Of a stretch of DNA of 64,000 nucleotides, positions 8,990 to 16,546 are shown piece by piece. The notes under the pieces were generated by a model. That model saw only the letters and a list, made by a program, of their open reading frames with translations, made no database searches and was not told where the DNA came from. Position numbers and translations under genes: made by a program. Numbering within the stretch: the first letter of the stretch is position 1; each line of letters opens with the position of its first letter. Origin of the DNA: Polyangiaceae bacterium. GTDB taxonomy: Bacteria > Myxococcota_A > Polyangia > Polyangiales > Polyangiaceae. The DNA lies in NCBI GenBank assembly GCA_025937895.1, contig JAICQL010000001.1, positions 1-64,000 of the forward strand, written 5' to 3'.

Positions 8990-9874
8990 ATGGCTCTCAT
9001 AGATGGACTGCACGCTTGCAAGCACGGCGACCAGCTGTCAGTGCCGCCGCCGGCACGGCAGCACGCTGCCGGTGAAGCCACGCCTGCCGCACCCCACTTC
9101 TCACCACTGCCACCGCTGATCCCGATCAACGAGCTTCTGGAAGCGCCGGAAGCTGTGAGCGCTTTGGGTCACGCGCGCCCGGAGGAAGCAGCTGCGCTGC
9201 TGCGGGTGGCCCGCTGGTCGCGCGACTTTCTCACCCATCCGCATCCGGAGCTCGGTCGGCCGGGGCAGGTCTGCCCCTATGTCAGCAGCTCGATCCGCGA
9301 GCGCCGCTTTCTGCTAACCTTCATTCGCAATGCTGCCTCCGCCACCGGCAGGGCAGAAGAAGCGCTGCTGCAGCTGTGCGACTACTTCGTGCAGATGGAG
9401 CCAACCTGCGGCCGACAGACGCAGCGGAAGACGATCGTGGTGCTGTTCCCCGATCTGCCTACCGAGCGCACGGGTGAGCTGATCAATGGCATGCACCAGC
9501 GGCTAAAGCCTCACTTCCTGAGTCGCGGCCTGATGCTCGGCGAATTCTACGCAAAGAGCGAGAAGCGCGGCCTGCACAGCTCTCAGTTCAGGCCCCTTCG
9601 CTCGGACACGCCCTTACTGGTCATTCGTGCGATGGTGCTGACCGACATTGCATTTCTGTGCGACGACCCGCTGTTCGTGCGCCGCTTCCTGGACACGTTC
9701 GCTGAGCGTGGTTGCGATGAAGTTCTCTCGTACATGGAGCGCAAGCGGGAGGAATTGACCGAGGCTCAGCTCGCGATGCTGCTCGGGCAGGTCGCCAGTG
9801 CCAGAGCGGCGGAGTCCGTGGTGCGGCAGACGCAGCCGCCCCGACAGTCGTCGCACGCGGCCAGGCCGCGCTGA
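8990..9874 (+). CDS. DUF6875-like protein of unknown function
   Basis: A 294-residue soluble protein. The segment around residues 78-105 (HPHPELGRPGQVCPYV, preceded by a Trp-rich helix) matches what I know of the DUF6875 family, whose members often lie in natural-product clusters. No signal peptide or membrane segment is visible. A second block near 150-215 (IVVLFPDLP, then LMLGEFYAKSEKRGL) looks like a conserved alpha/beta domain. Start chosen at ATG 8990; there is no strong ribosome site. It sits between the O-methyltransferase and the GNAT-like gene. Function unknown. Confidence 0.6.
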   Translation: MALIDGLHACKHGDQLSVPPPARQHAAGEATPAAPHFSPLPPLIPINELLEAPEAVSALGHARPEEAAALLRVARWSRDFLTHPHPELGRPGQVCPYVSSSIRERRFLLTFIRNAASATGRAEEALLQLCDYFVQMEPTCGRQTQRKTIVVLFPDLPTERTGELINGMHQRLKPHFLSRGLMLGEFYAKSEKRGLHSSQFRPLRSDTPLLVIRAMVLTDIAFLCDDPLFVRRFLDTFAERGCDEVLSYMERKREELTEAQLAMLLGQVASARAAESVVRQTQPPRQSSHAARPR

Positions 9875-10133
9875 AGGATGGCGTAGGATTGAGCCTCACC
9901 GCGGCATACCTCGTCCTTCCGCGCTTGTCCGAAACGCCACATGTTCAAGCGCGCGGCGCAGTGATATTTGTCCCTCCGGGGCGATTGCACGCAGCCGATC
10001 AGGGGTAAAGAGCTCGTCCCCAGCGCCTGGAGGACGAGTCTGTCTCGAGCCTTGCGCGAGATGGCCGCACGCCGGCGCGGCGTATTGACCATCTATATTG
10101 CACCAGTGAAACACTGTCTGCCCGGAGGCATGG

Positions 10134-10886
10134 ATGGCGGCCCAACGCGAATCATTCGAAACGTTCGATCCAGCTGAAGAGCCTGCCAGTGAGTTGACGC
10201 GAATCCAGCGCGTCATGCCGTCGCGCACGGTGCCCGTGCAAAGGCTCCAGTACCATCTGATCGCGGCGCGCGCAACGCGCCACCCGCTGCTCGAGCAGGC
10301 CTATGAGCTGTGGAGAGACGTGTGGCAGGCCACCTTTCTGGAGGCGGAGGGCCTTGCCGAGCTCCGCTCCGACGAGTTCACGCGGCAGGACGAGATCGGC
10401 ATCCTGACCCTGGGCACCACGTGCGTCTCCGTCACCGCGCTACGCTGGCTCGACCTGTCCACGGCGCGCTTCCGTGACGACTCCTACTTCAAGCCCTGGC
10501 CGCGCGAGGCACTACGCGCACTCGGCAATGGCATCGTCGGGGTATCGAGCAACGCCGCGGTCCATCCCGACTGGCGCGGCACCTTGCTGGCTCCGCCGGA
10601 GGGCAGCAGCGCGCAGCCCGTGCGCATGGTGTACGCAGCGGTCGGGCTCACCTTGCAGCGCTTCTTCGAGTCGTCCGCGATCCACTCCGTGGCCGTCACC
10701 CGCAACGACCGGCGCATGGATAGGGTCTGCCATTCGCTCGGCGCGACCAGCCTGGGCCGCATCGTGCACCATGGGGTAGACGCCGACTTGATGTACTTTC
10801 CGCCTCGAGATCGCGGTCAGCTCGAGCCGGCGCTGGGCCAGCTCTGGCAGCGCCGCCAGCACCTGCGACAGGCCACCATGCCGTGA
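10134..10886 (+). CDS. GNAT-fold / N-acyl amino acid synthase-like protein
   Basis: A 250-residue soluble protein with a clear GGAGG five bases before the ATG. The AYELWRDVWQATF segment, followed by acidic residues and an LGTTCVSVTALRW strand, resembles the acyltransferase fold of N-acyl amino acid synthases and LuxI-type enzymes. The family link is tentative. The C-terminal half (SVAVTRNDRRMDRVCHSLG) fits the acceptor part of a GNAT fold. Its stop codon abuts the stop of the convergent gene at 10887 with no base between. If the assignment holds it would attach acyl groups to an amine. Confidence 0.45.
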   Translation: MAAQRESFETFDPAEEPASELTRIQRVMPSRTVPVQRLQYHLIAARATRHPLLEQAYELWRDVWQATFLEAEGLAELRSDEFTRQDEIGILTLGTTCVSVTALRWLDLSTARFRDDSYFKPWPREALRALGNGIVGVSSNAAVHPDWRGTLLAPPEGSSAQPVRMVYAAVGLTLQRFFESSAIHSVAVTRNDRRMDRVCHSLGATSLGRIVHHGVDADLMYFPPRDRGQLEPALGQLWQRRQHLRQATMP

Positions 10887-11420
10887 CTAACGAACGTGCG
10901 CCGACGGCTTGGCCGCGAGCGGCGCCTGCAGCCAGGGAAGGAAGGGCTGCGTCCCCTGAGCACGGCGAGCCTCTTGCACCATGCGGATCACCCGGTGCGG
11001 CGCCAGGGAGCCATGCTTGCCGTTGCCCAGAAAACGCGCGGCCGCCCCGACCGAGGCGAACACCCGGTGCGGATAATCCGGGCGGGAGAACAACGACACG
11101 CCCGCGACGATGGAACGCACCGTGGCGGCTCGGAACCCCTCCCCTTCGAACACGACCGCCGAGCGATCTACGACCCCATTGAAGCGCTTCAGGCAGCTCA
11201 CCAGCTCGATGCGCACCTCGAGCGGAGGCACGATTGCGTGCTCATCCACGACCGTCAGGATGAGCAGCGGCTCCTGCAAGGTGGCGTACAGCTCGGCGGC
11301 CAGCTGAGCCGAGCGCCGTACGGTTTGCACGGTGGTCTTGCCGAGAAACACCGCGAGCACGACACGGTCACAGACCGCCAGTACGGCGTCCCGTGTTGCA
11401 ATGTCTATTCGGATGTCCAT
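10887..11420 (-). CDS. small orphan-family protein A (GF[KR]A..RS family)
   Basis: A 177-residue protein of no family I can name. It shares an order of blocks with the products at 51598 and 56579: a hydrophobic strand (LLILTVVD here), a Pro-containing turn and helix, then the signature VFEGEGFRAATVRS, an Ala/Ser helix and a PHRVF-like end. This looks like a small alpha/beta fold of the STAS/SpoIIAA size class, but that is a guess. Start set at ATG 11420, because the 56 residues before it in the longer frame are low-complexity. The gene converges tail-to-tail with the GNAT-like gene. Confidence 0.6.
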   Translation of the reverse strand: MDIRIDIATRDAVLAVCDRVVLAVFLGKTTVQTVRRSAQLAAELYATLQEPLLILTVVDEHAIVPPLEVRIELVSCLKRFNGVVDRSAVVFEGEGFRAATVRSIVAGVSLFSRPDYPHRVFASVGAAARFLGNGKHGSLAPHRVIRMVQEARRAQGTQPFLPWLQAPLAAKPSAHVR

Positions 11421-11643
11421 CGCGCCCGGGCAGATAAACACGGAACCAGCACTTTTGCCAGCGCCGCCGCTGCACGAGCCGCGTCCAATGGGGCGTGAGC
11501 CGCTCGAGCTGCACGACGCGAGCTCCTGGAGAGGCGCCGGCGCCCCTGCTGGTGCGCACCGTACTCCGTGCTGCTCGAGGCGCCCCAACAGCCCGGCGGG
11601 CCAGCGGACCTGGCCGCGAGCTCACACGCGAAAAGCGGCTGGA

Positions 11644-11973
11644 TCAGCGCCCTGCGTCGGCGGGCTTCGCCCGCTTCGGCAGCTCGATCTTGGGCTTCTG
11701 ATCGTGGCGGCGATACAAGGTCAGCACGCGGCCGCTGTGTTGCACCAGATGGCTACGGGTCTGCGCCAGGATATGGGCGGAGACTTCGGCGGGCTCCACC
11801 GCACACTCGGTGTTGAAGCGCACCTTGATCAGCTCGTGCGCCGCCAGCTGGGCCCGGATCTGCTCGATGACCCCGCCGGCCATGCCCTTGGAGCCGATCT
11901 GCACGACCGGCTTCTGAGAGTGCGCCAAGCTGCGCAAGTACTGCCGCTGCTTGGCGGTGAGCTCAGGTTCCAT
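11644..11973 (-). CDS. yhbY: YhbY/CRS1-type RNA-binding protein
   Basis: A 109-residue KH-like (CRM domain) protein. LTAKQRQYLRSLAH at the N-terminus, the GxxG-type loop IGSKGMAGGV and the ELIKVRFN strand are characteristic of YhbY, which associates with pre-50S ribosomal particles. The ATG at 11973 gives the usual family N-terminus. A GTG at 12045 overlapping the glmS stop would add 24 residues and couple translation. The choice is unsettled because a perfect 9-bp hairpin sits two bases upstream of the ATG. Confidence 0.85.
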   Translation of the reverse strand: MEPELTAKQRQYLRSLAHSQKPVVQIGSKGMAGGVIEQIRAQLAAHELIKVRFNTECAVEPAEVSAHILAQTRSHLVQHSGRVLTLYRRHDQKPKIELPKRAKPADAGR

Positions 11974-11975
11974 GA

Positions 11976-12000
11976 GGGCGGGCTCTAGCTCAGCCCGCCC
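11976..12000 (-). promoter_or_regulatory. perfect hairpin at the yhbY start
   Basis: Arms GGGCGGGCT and AGCCCGCCC pair perfectly over nine bases around a seven-base loop. The hairpin lies between the glmS stop and the first ATG of yhbY, two bases before that ATG. It has no T-tract. It could hide the ribosome site, act as an RNA-binding site, or be a weak terminator. If the GTG at 12045 is used it lies inside the coding region. Confidence 0.45.
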
Positions 12001-12041
12001 TCCGGGTCCACTGTGAATGCGCCGCCGGCCCCCGGCAGCCG

Positions 12042-13871
12042 TCACATCACGGTCACTGATTTGGCCAGATTACGCGGCTTGTCGATGTCATAGCCCAGCT
12101 TCAGAGCCGAATAGTACGCATAGAGCTGCAGCGGAATCACGGTGAGTATCGGCGATACTGCGGGGTGGTGCGGCGGCAAGGCCAGCACTTCGTCCACCAG
12201 GCCGCGCACCTCCTCGTCGTCGCCAGCGGCGACCGCGGTGATGTGCGCCCCACGAGCCTTCAGCTCGCGCAGATTGCCGAGCATGCGCTCGCGTGTCTCA
12301 TCGGGGGGCACCAGCGCCCACACCGGCAGGCCCGGCTCGATCAGCGCCAGCGGGCCGTGCTTCATCGCGGCGCCAGACAGGCCCTCTGCCGGCACATAAG
12401 CGATCTCTTTCAGCTTGAGCGCGCCCTCTTGCGCGACCGGTACGTTGGCGCCGCGCCCCACGAACATGGTGAACTTGGAGCCGCCGAAGCGCTGAGCGAT
12501 GGCCTTGCACGCCGGCGCGTGTTCCAGCATGAAACGTACCTGCGCTGGCAGCTGCTCCAGCGCCTTGACCCAGGTGCGCCCGTCGGTGGCGCTCAGGTCA
12601 CGCATGCGCGCAAACTGCAGCGCCAGGAGCTCGGTGGCCAGCACCTGCGCGGTGAAGGCCTTGGTGGAGCACACGCTGATCTCCGGACCGGCGTGCACGT
12701 ACGTGCCGAAGTCGGTCTCGCGCGCCAGCGAGCTGCCGACCACGTTCGTGACGCCCGCCACCAGCCCACCCTTGAGCTTGATCTCGCGCAGCGCAGCCAG
12801 CGTGTCTGCCGTCTCACCGCTCTGCGAGATCGCCACGTACAGGGTCCGGCTATCGACGATGGGGTTCTGCACGGCCAGCTCGGCCGCGTCCTGCGCCTGC
12901 GCCGGCACGCGCGCGTAGCTGGACATCAGGTACGCGCCCACCTCCGCGCTGTACAGGCTGGTGCCGCAGCCGAAGAACACCACTCTCTGGACCTCGAACA
13001 GCCTGGCGCGGTGCGATTGCAGCCCGCCCAGGTGCGAGGAGCCCATGGCCGCGTCCAGACGCCCGCGCATGGATCGGTCGAGCGCGTCCGGCTGCTCGTT
13101 GATCTCCTTGAGCATGTAGTGCGCGTAGCTGCCCAGCTCGGCAGCCTCGGCCTGGTGCAAGATCTTCTCCACCCGCTTCTCCCGATCGCGGTTGTCGAGA
13201 TCCACCGTCTTGAAGCCGCGCGCCGTCAGCTCGGCGATCTCGCCGTCCTCCAGCACCACCATGCGCTCGGTGTACTGACGCAGGGCCAGCGGATCGGACG
13301 CGACCCACATCTCCCCCTCACCGATGCCCAGCACCACCGGGCTGCCGATGCGCGCCGCCACCAGCCGATCCGGCCTCTCCTGATCGACCACAACGATGCC
13401 CGCCGTGCCCTCCATGCGGTTGAGAGCGCCGAGCACCGCGTCCAGCAAGCTCTGACCGCGCGCCACCCCGCGCCCTACCAGCTCCGACAGCACCTCGGTG
13501 TCCGTCTCCGAGCGGAACTTCACCCCCTCGGCCAGCAACTCTCGGCGCAGCGCCTCGACGTTATCCACGATGCCGTTGTGCACGAGCGCGATGCGGTTCT
13601 TCGAGTCGCGATGCGGGTGACAGTTGGCCTCGCTCACCCCGCCATGGGTGGCCCAGCGCGTGTGGCCGATGCCCACGTGCCCGGGTAAGCCGCCCGGCGT
13701 GGCCTCCTCCAGCGCGCGGATGTGGCCCACCGAGCGCGCAACCTGCAGGCTGCCGTCGGCGACCGTCACCACGCCGGCGGAGTCATAGCCGCGGTACTCG
13801 AGGCGCTTGAGGCCCCCCAGGATCATCTCCCACGCCGAACGCTGCCCGATATATCCCGTGATGCCGCACAT
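12042..13871 (-). CDS. glmS: Glutamine--fructose-6-phosphate aminotransferase
   Basis: A 609-residue enzyme that makes glucosamine-6-phosphate for peptidoglycan and lipopolysaccharide. It starts MCGITGYIG, with Cys2 as the N-terminal nucleophile of the glutaminase domain. Two SIS sugar-isomerase domains follow (SQSGETADT in the first), and the end DKPRNLAKSVTV is the standard GlmS C-terminus. Length matches the family. It is followed by yhbY on the same strand with overlapping codons at the stop. I see no glmS ribozyme-like leader in the 63 bases upstream. Confidence 0.97.
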   Translation of the reverse strand: MCGITGYIGQRSAWEMILGGLKRLEYRGYDSAGVVTVADGSLQVARSVGHIRALEEATPGGLPGHVGIGHTRWATHGGVSEANCHPHRDSKNRIALVHNGIVDNVEALRRELLAEGVKFRSETDTEVLSELVGRGVARGQSLLDAVLGALNRMEGTAGIVVVDQERPDRLVAARIGSPVVLGIGEGEMWVASDPLALRQYTERMVVLEDGEIAELTARGFKTVDLDNRDREKRVEKILHQAEAAELGSYAHYMLKEINEQPDALDRSMRGRLDAAMGSSHLGGLQSHRARLFEVQRVVFFGCGTSLYSAEVGAYLMSSYARVPAQAQDAAELAVQNPIVDSRTLYVAISQSGETADTLAALREIKLKGGLVAGVTNVVGSSLARETDFGTYVHAGPEISVCSTKAFTAQVLATELLALQFARMRDLSATDGRTWVKALEQLPAQVRFMLEHAPACKAIAQRFGGSKFTMFVGRGANVPVAQEGALKLKEIAYVPAEGLSGAAMKHGPLALIEPGLPVWALVPPDETRERMLGNLRELKARGAHITAVAAGDDEEVRGLVDEVLALPPHHPAVSPILTVIPLQLYAYYSALKLGYDIDKPRNLAKSVTVM

Positions 13872-13934
13872 CGTGTTGCTTGTCCTCTCCGTGCTCGAGT
13901 CGTTTGCTTCAGGGGCCGCTGCGCGCGCCCGCCC

Positions 13935-14201
13935 TCAACCGTAGATACGCCGGCGGATCTGCCGCGGAGTGAGCGCAGGCGCCGTGAAGCGCAGCCGCCC
14001 CAGCTCCCCCGCGATCGTCTCGAAGATCTGCGGATTGCGCACGCCGCGCGCCGAGAGCTCGCGATGGCGCTGCGCAATGTACTCGTCCACGCCCTGGGCC
14101 AGGCAATCCAGGGTCTCGAGCACGGCACGCTGAGCCAGCCCGGGGGCTAAGCCGAGCAAGCGCTCCAGCCGTTCCCGGGCGAGGTCCAGCGGATCTGCCA
14201 T
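13935..14201 (-). CDS. small conserved-looking helical protein, unknown function
   Basis: An 88-residue, highly charged, mostly helical protein with no signal peptide. Residues 34-60 (CLAQGVDEYIAQRHRELSARG) suggest a long amphipathic helix, and the end is RQIRRRIYG. It lies 63 bases upstream of glmS on the same strand and may be co-transcribed. I do not recognise a family. ATG 14201 is chosen because the upstream frame contains only low-complexity sequence. Confidence 0.6.
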   Translation of the reverse strand: MADPLDLARERLERLLGLAPGLAQRAVLETLDCLAQGVDEYIAQRHRELSARGVRNPQIFETIAGELGRLRFTAPALTPRQIRRRIYG

Positions 14202-14241
14202 GTTCGCTACTCTGGCAGATCTCCAGAGGCCGGTCACATGA

Positions 14242-14261
14242 TTTGCCCGAAATCGGGCAAA
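14242..14261. promoter_or_regulatory. 20-bp perfect dyad in a divergent promoter region
   Basis: TTTGCCCGA, two bases, TCGGGCAAA: perfect nine-base arms. It lies between the start of the 88-residue gene (leftwards) and the double-receiver gene (rightwards), where a dimeric regulator would bind. No T-tract follows, so an operator is more likely than a terminator. Confidence 0.4.
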
Positions 14262-14343
14262 CCAGCCATGTTTCTGGAACATCACAGCCTTCCATGGCTC
14301 GCTCGGGGTTATCGATCCGGTACGGCGGGACGTTGCCTCTGGG

Positions 14344-15444
14344 GTGTGGCCTTCGGAACCGCCCAGGCCCCCCACGCGCTCACAGCCACCGCAAGGTACT
14401 GAGCCAGAAGCGCGTGAGGCGGGCATCGTGATCGCCATCGGCGACGTGGAGCTAGGTCGAGTCGTGCACGATGCGCTGTGCACCGCAAGTCCGCGCGTGG
14501 TCCTGGTGGAGTCCGCCACCCTGGCCTTGCACGAGCTGGATGGGCTGGCGCCGGCGCTGCTGGTGGTGGACGATGAGCTACCACTCGTGCGCGGCCTCGA
14601 TCTCGCCGGCCGCGTGCGCAGCGAGCGCTCGGACGCGGACGTCATCTTGCTGACGGACGACGATCTGGTGGTGGAGCTGGTGGGGCGCTTGCGCGTGGAG
14701 CGCGTGCGCTGCCTGCAAAAGCCGGTCGATCTGGAGCGGCTGCGGCAAGCCGTGGCGCTGGGCCTGCGCGGGCTGAACGCGCGCAAGGCGGGCTCGGCGT
14801 ATGAGGATCTGCTCGGTGAGCTCGAGGATCAGCGCTCGCGCTTCGAGCGCCGGATCAAGAACCTGGAGCGGCGCCAGGCATCGAGCCGGCCTCCGCCTTC
14901 GGAGGTGGCGACTGCCGCGCTCGCGGCCGCCACCGTGCCCGCGCCCCCGCCCTGCGCACGGGAAGCAGCCAGCGCCGCACCGCCGCAGGCAACGCCCACC
15001 AGCACCACGCCCATCAGCGCGGCGCCGCCCACGATCCGGGAGAGCGCAGCGCCGGCGCTGCCCGAAGACCTGCACGTGCTGGTTGTGGATGATGATCCGC
15101 TCGTGCGGCGAGCCATCGCTCGCCGCTTCAGGAGACAGCAGGTGACCCTCGCCGAAAACGGCGTCGCCGCCACGCGTGCGCTGGAGCAGGCACGGCCCGA
15201 TGTCATCGTCAGCGATCTGAAGATGCCAGAGATGGATGGCCTGGCTCTGGCCGAGGAGATCAAGCGGCGCTGGCCGGAGCTGGCGGACCGCATCGTCTTC
15301 GTGTCGGGAACGGGCTCGCAGATCGAGCGCGCGGCGCAGCAGACGCCAGCGCCAACCGTGCTGCGCAAGCCGGTAGAGGGGCGGCTGCTCGAGAGCCGCA
15401 TCGCCGAGGTGCTGGAGAAAGCGCTCAGCTCGCGCAAGCCGTGA
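14344..15444 (+). CDS. double-receiver response regulator
   Basis: A 366-residue protein with two CheY-like receivers and no output domain. REC1 (about 27-140) keeps the candidate phospho-Asp76 and the KP motif but lacks the first acidic pair. REC2 (243-360) is complete: DDD at 249-251, Asp291 and a RKPV lysine. A short coiled coil (about 155-178) and an Ala/Pro-rich linker separate them. REC-only proteins of this kind pass phosphoryl groups or control motility and kinase complexes in myxobacteria. The GTG at 14344 is the frame limit used; the true start could be slightly downstream. No kinase gene is adjacent. Confidence 0.78.
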   Translation: MWPSEPPRPPTRSQPPQGTEPEAREAGIVIAIGDVELGRVVHDALCTASPRVVLVESATLALHELDGLAPALLVVDDELPLVRGLDLAGRVRSERSDADVILLTDDDLVVELVGRLRVERVRCLQKPVDLERLRQAVALGLRGLNARKAGSAYEDLLGELEDQRSRFERRIKNLERRQASSRPPPSEVATAALAAATVPAPPPCAREAASAAPPQATPTSTTPISAAPPTIRESAAPALPEDLHVLVVDDDPLVRRAIARRFRRQQVTLAENGVAATRALEQARPDVIVSDLKMPEMDGLALAEEIKRRWPELADRIVFVSGTGSQIERAAQQTPAPTVLRKPVEGRLLESRIAEVLEKALSSRKP

Positions 15445-15490
15445 AAATGCCGGAGCGCTGGCGCGCGGCTGGTTGTATCGTCGGGCAAAG

Positions 15491-16045
15491 GTGAAACGCC
15501 CCATTTTGGCCCCGTGGCAGGTGCTGGAGCGGCGCAAGCTGGCGCAGCGGACCTTCCTCACCCTGTGGGAGGAGCGAGTGCGCCTGGCCAATGGCGCCGA
15601 GATCGATGACTTCTGCGTGATCGAGGCGCCGGACTGGGCTGCGGTGCTGTGCGTGACCAGAGCCCGCGAGATCGTGCTGGTGCGACAGTACCGCCATGGC
15701 TTGCGCGGTCCGAGCCTGGAGCTGCCCGCCGGTGCGCTGGAGCCGGGCGAGGCGCCGCTGGCGGGCGCCCAGCGCGAGCTCGCGGAAGAGACCGGCTATG
15801 GCAGCCAGGACTGGCGGCCACTGCTGCAAGCCTCGATCGATCCCTCGCGGCAAACCTCACGCGCGCACTTCTTCTGTGCGCTCGACGCGGAGCCGTGCCA
15901 GGCGCTCCGCTGGGACGAGAGCGAGGAGCTGGAGACGCTGCTGCTCTCGCGCGTGGAGCTGTTCGAGCGCATTGAGGCCGGCGAGCTGTCGCACGGCATC
16001 CACCTGGCCGCGATCTTGACGGCCGAGCGGCGCGGGCTTCTGTGA
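15491..16045 (+). CDS. Nudix hydrolase, ADP-ribose pyrophosphatase-like
   Basis: A protein of about 184 residues with a full Nudix box (G-x5-E-x7-REL-x-EE-x-G) in GALEPGE...RELAEETGYG. The N-terminal strand pattern and VLVRQYRHGLRG segment fit ADP-ribose/NDP-sugar pyrophosphatases, which hydrolyse nucleoside diphosphates linked to sugars. I prefer the GTG at 15491 (MKRPILAPW); a TTG at 15473 would add six residues. It overlaps the next gene by four bases (GTGA), so the two are translated together. Confidence 0.85.
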   Translation: MKRPILAPWQVLERRKLAQRTFLTLWEERVRLANGAEIDDFCVIEAPDWAAVLCVTRAREIVLVRQYRHGLRGPSLELPAGALEPGEAPLAGAQRELAEETGYGSQDWRPLLQASIDPSRQTSRAHFFCALDAEPCQALRWDESEELETLLLSRVELFERIEAGELSHGIHLAAILTAERRGLL

Positions 16046-16494
16046 CCGAAGCGGGCGATCTCCAGGGCCGCGCCGCGGGCACGCATCGGCTCTTTGCCTA
16101 CGGTACCCTGCAGGTGCCGGAGGTGCTGGAGGCGGTGAGTGGGGTACGGCGCAGAGGTGTTCCGGCCTTGCTCGCAGGCTTCCGCTGCTTTCGGGTACCT
16201 GGCAAGCCCTACCCTGCCATCGTGAGCCAAGCAGCAAGCTCGGTACGGGGCCTATTGTACGAGGGCCTGAGCGGCGCGGAGCTCGAGCTGCTCGACTACT
16301 ACGAGGGCGAGCTGTACGAGCGCCGCGAGCTGCCGGTGACGGTGCAGGGCACCGAAGTGCTGGCGATGAGCTACGTGCTCGCGCCGCAGCACGCTGCGCT
16401 GGCGGCGGAGCAGGCCTGGGATCTGCCGTCCTTCGAGCGCGAGCACCTGGCCAGCTACCTGCTGCGGCTGGGGCACACGCGCCGCGCGCCATGA
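16042..16494 (+). CDS. gamma-glutamylcyclotransferase-like (AIG2/GGCT) protein
   Basis: A 150-residue GGCT-fold protein. FAYGTLQVPEV near residue 16 is the YGSL-type substrate loop, and LDYYEGELYERRELPV around 83-98 contains the catalytic-type Glu. Family members open gamma-glutamyl-amine bonds or cyclise gamma-glutamyl amino acids. The GTG start overlaps the stop of the Nudix gene. The tail is short and basic. Substrate not predictable. Confidence 0.8.
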   Translation: MTEAGDLQGRAAGTHRLFAYGTLQVPEVLEAVSGVRRRGVPALLAGFRCFRVPGKPYPAIVSQAASSVRGLLYEGLSGAELELLDYYEGELYERRELPVTVQGTEVLAMSYVLAPQHAALAAEQAWDLPSFEREHLASYLLRLGHTRRAP

Positions 16495-16546
16495 GCGGGC
16501 GCGGCGCGGTCTCCCACGGATCGCGGGTGCGGGATACGGGCTCGGC

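Noticed and set aside
12165-13688. 507-codon plus-strand frame opposite glmS
   Set aside because: It is the antisense shadow of a perfect GlmS.
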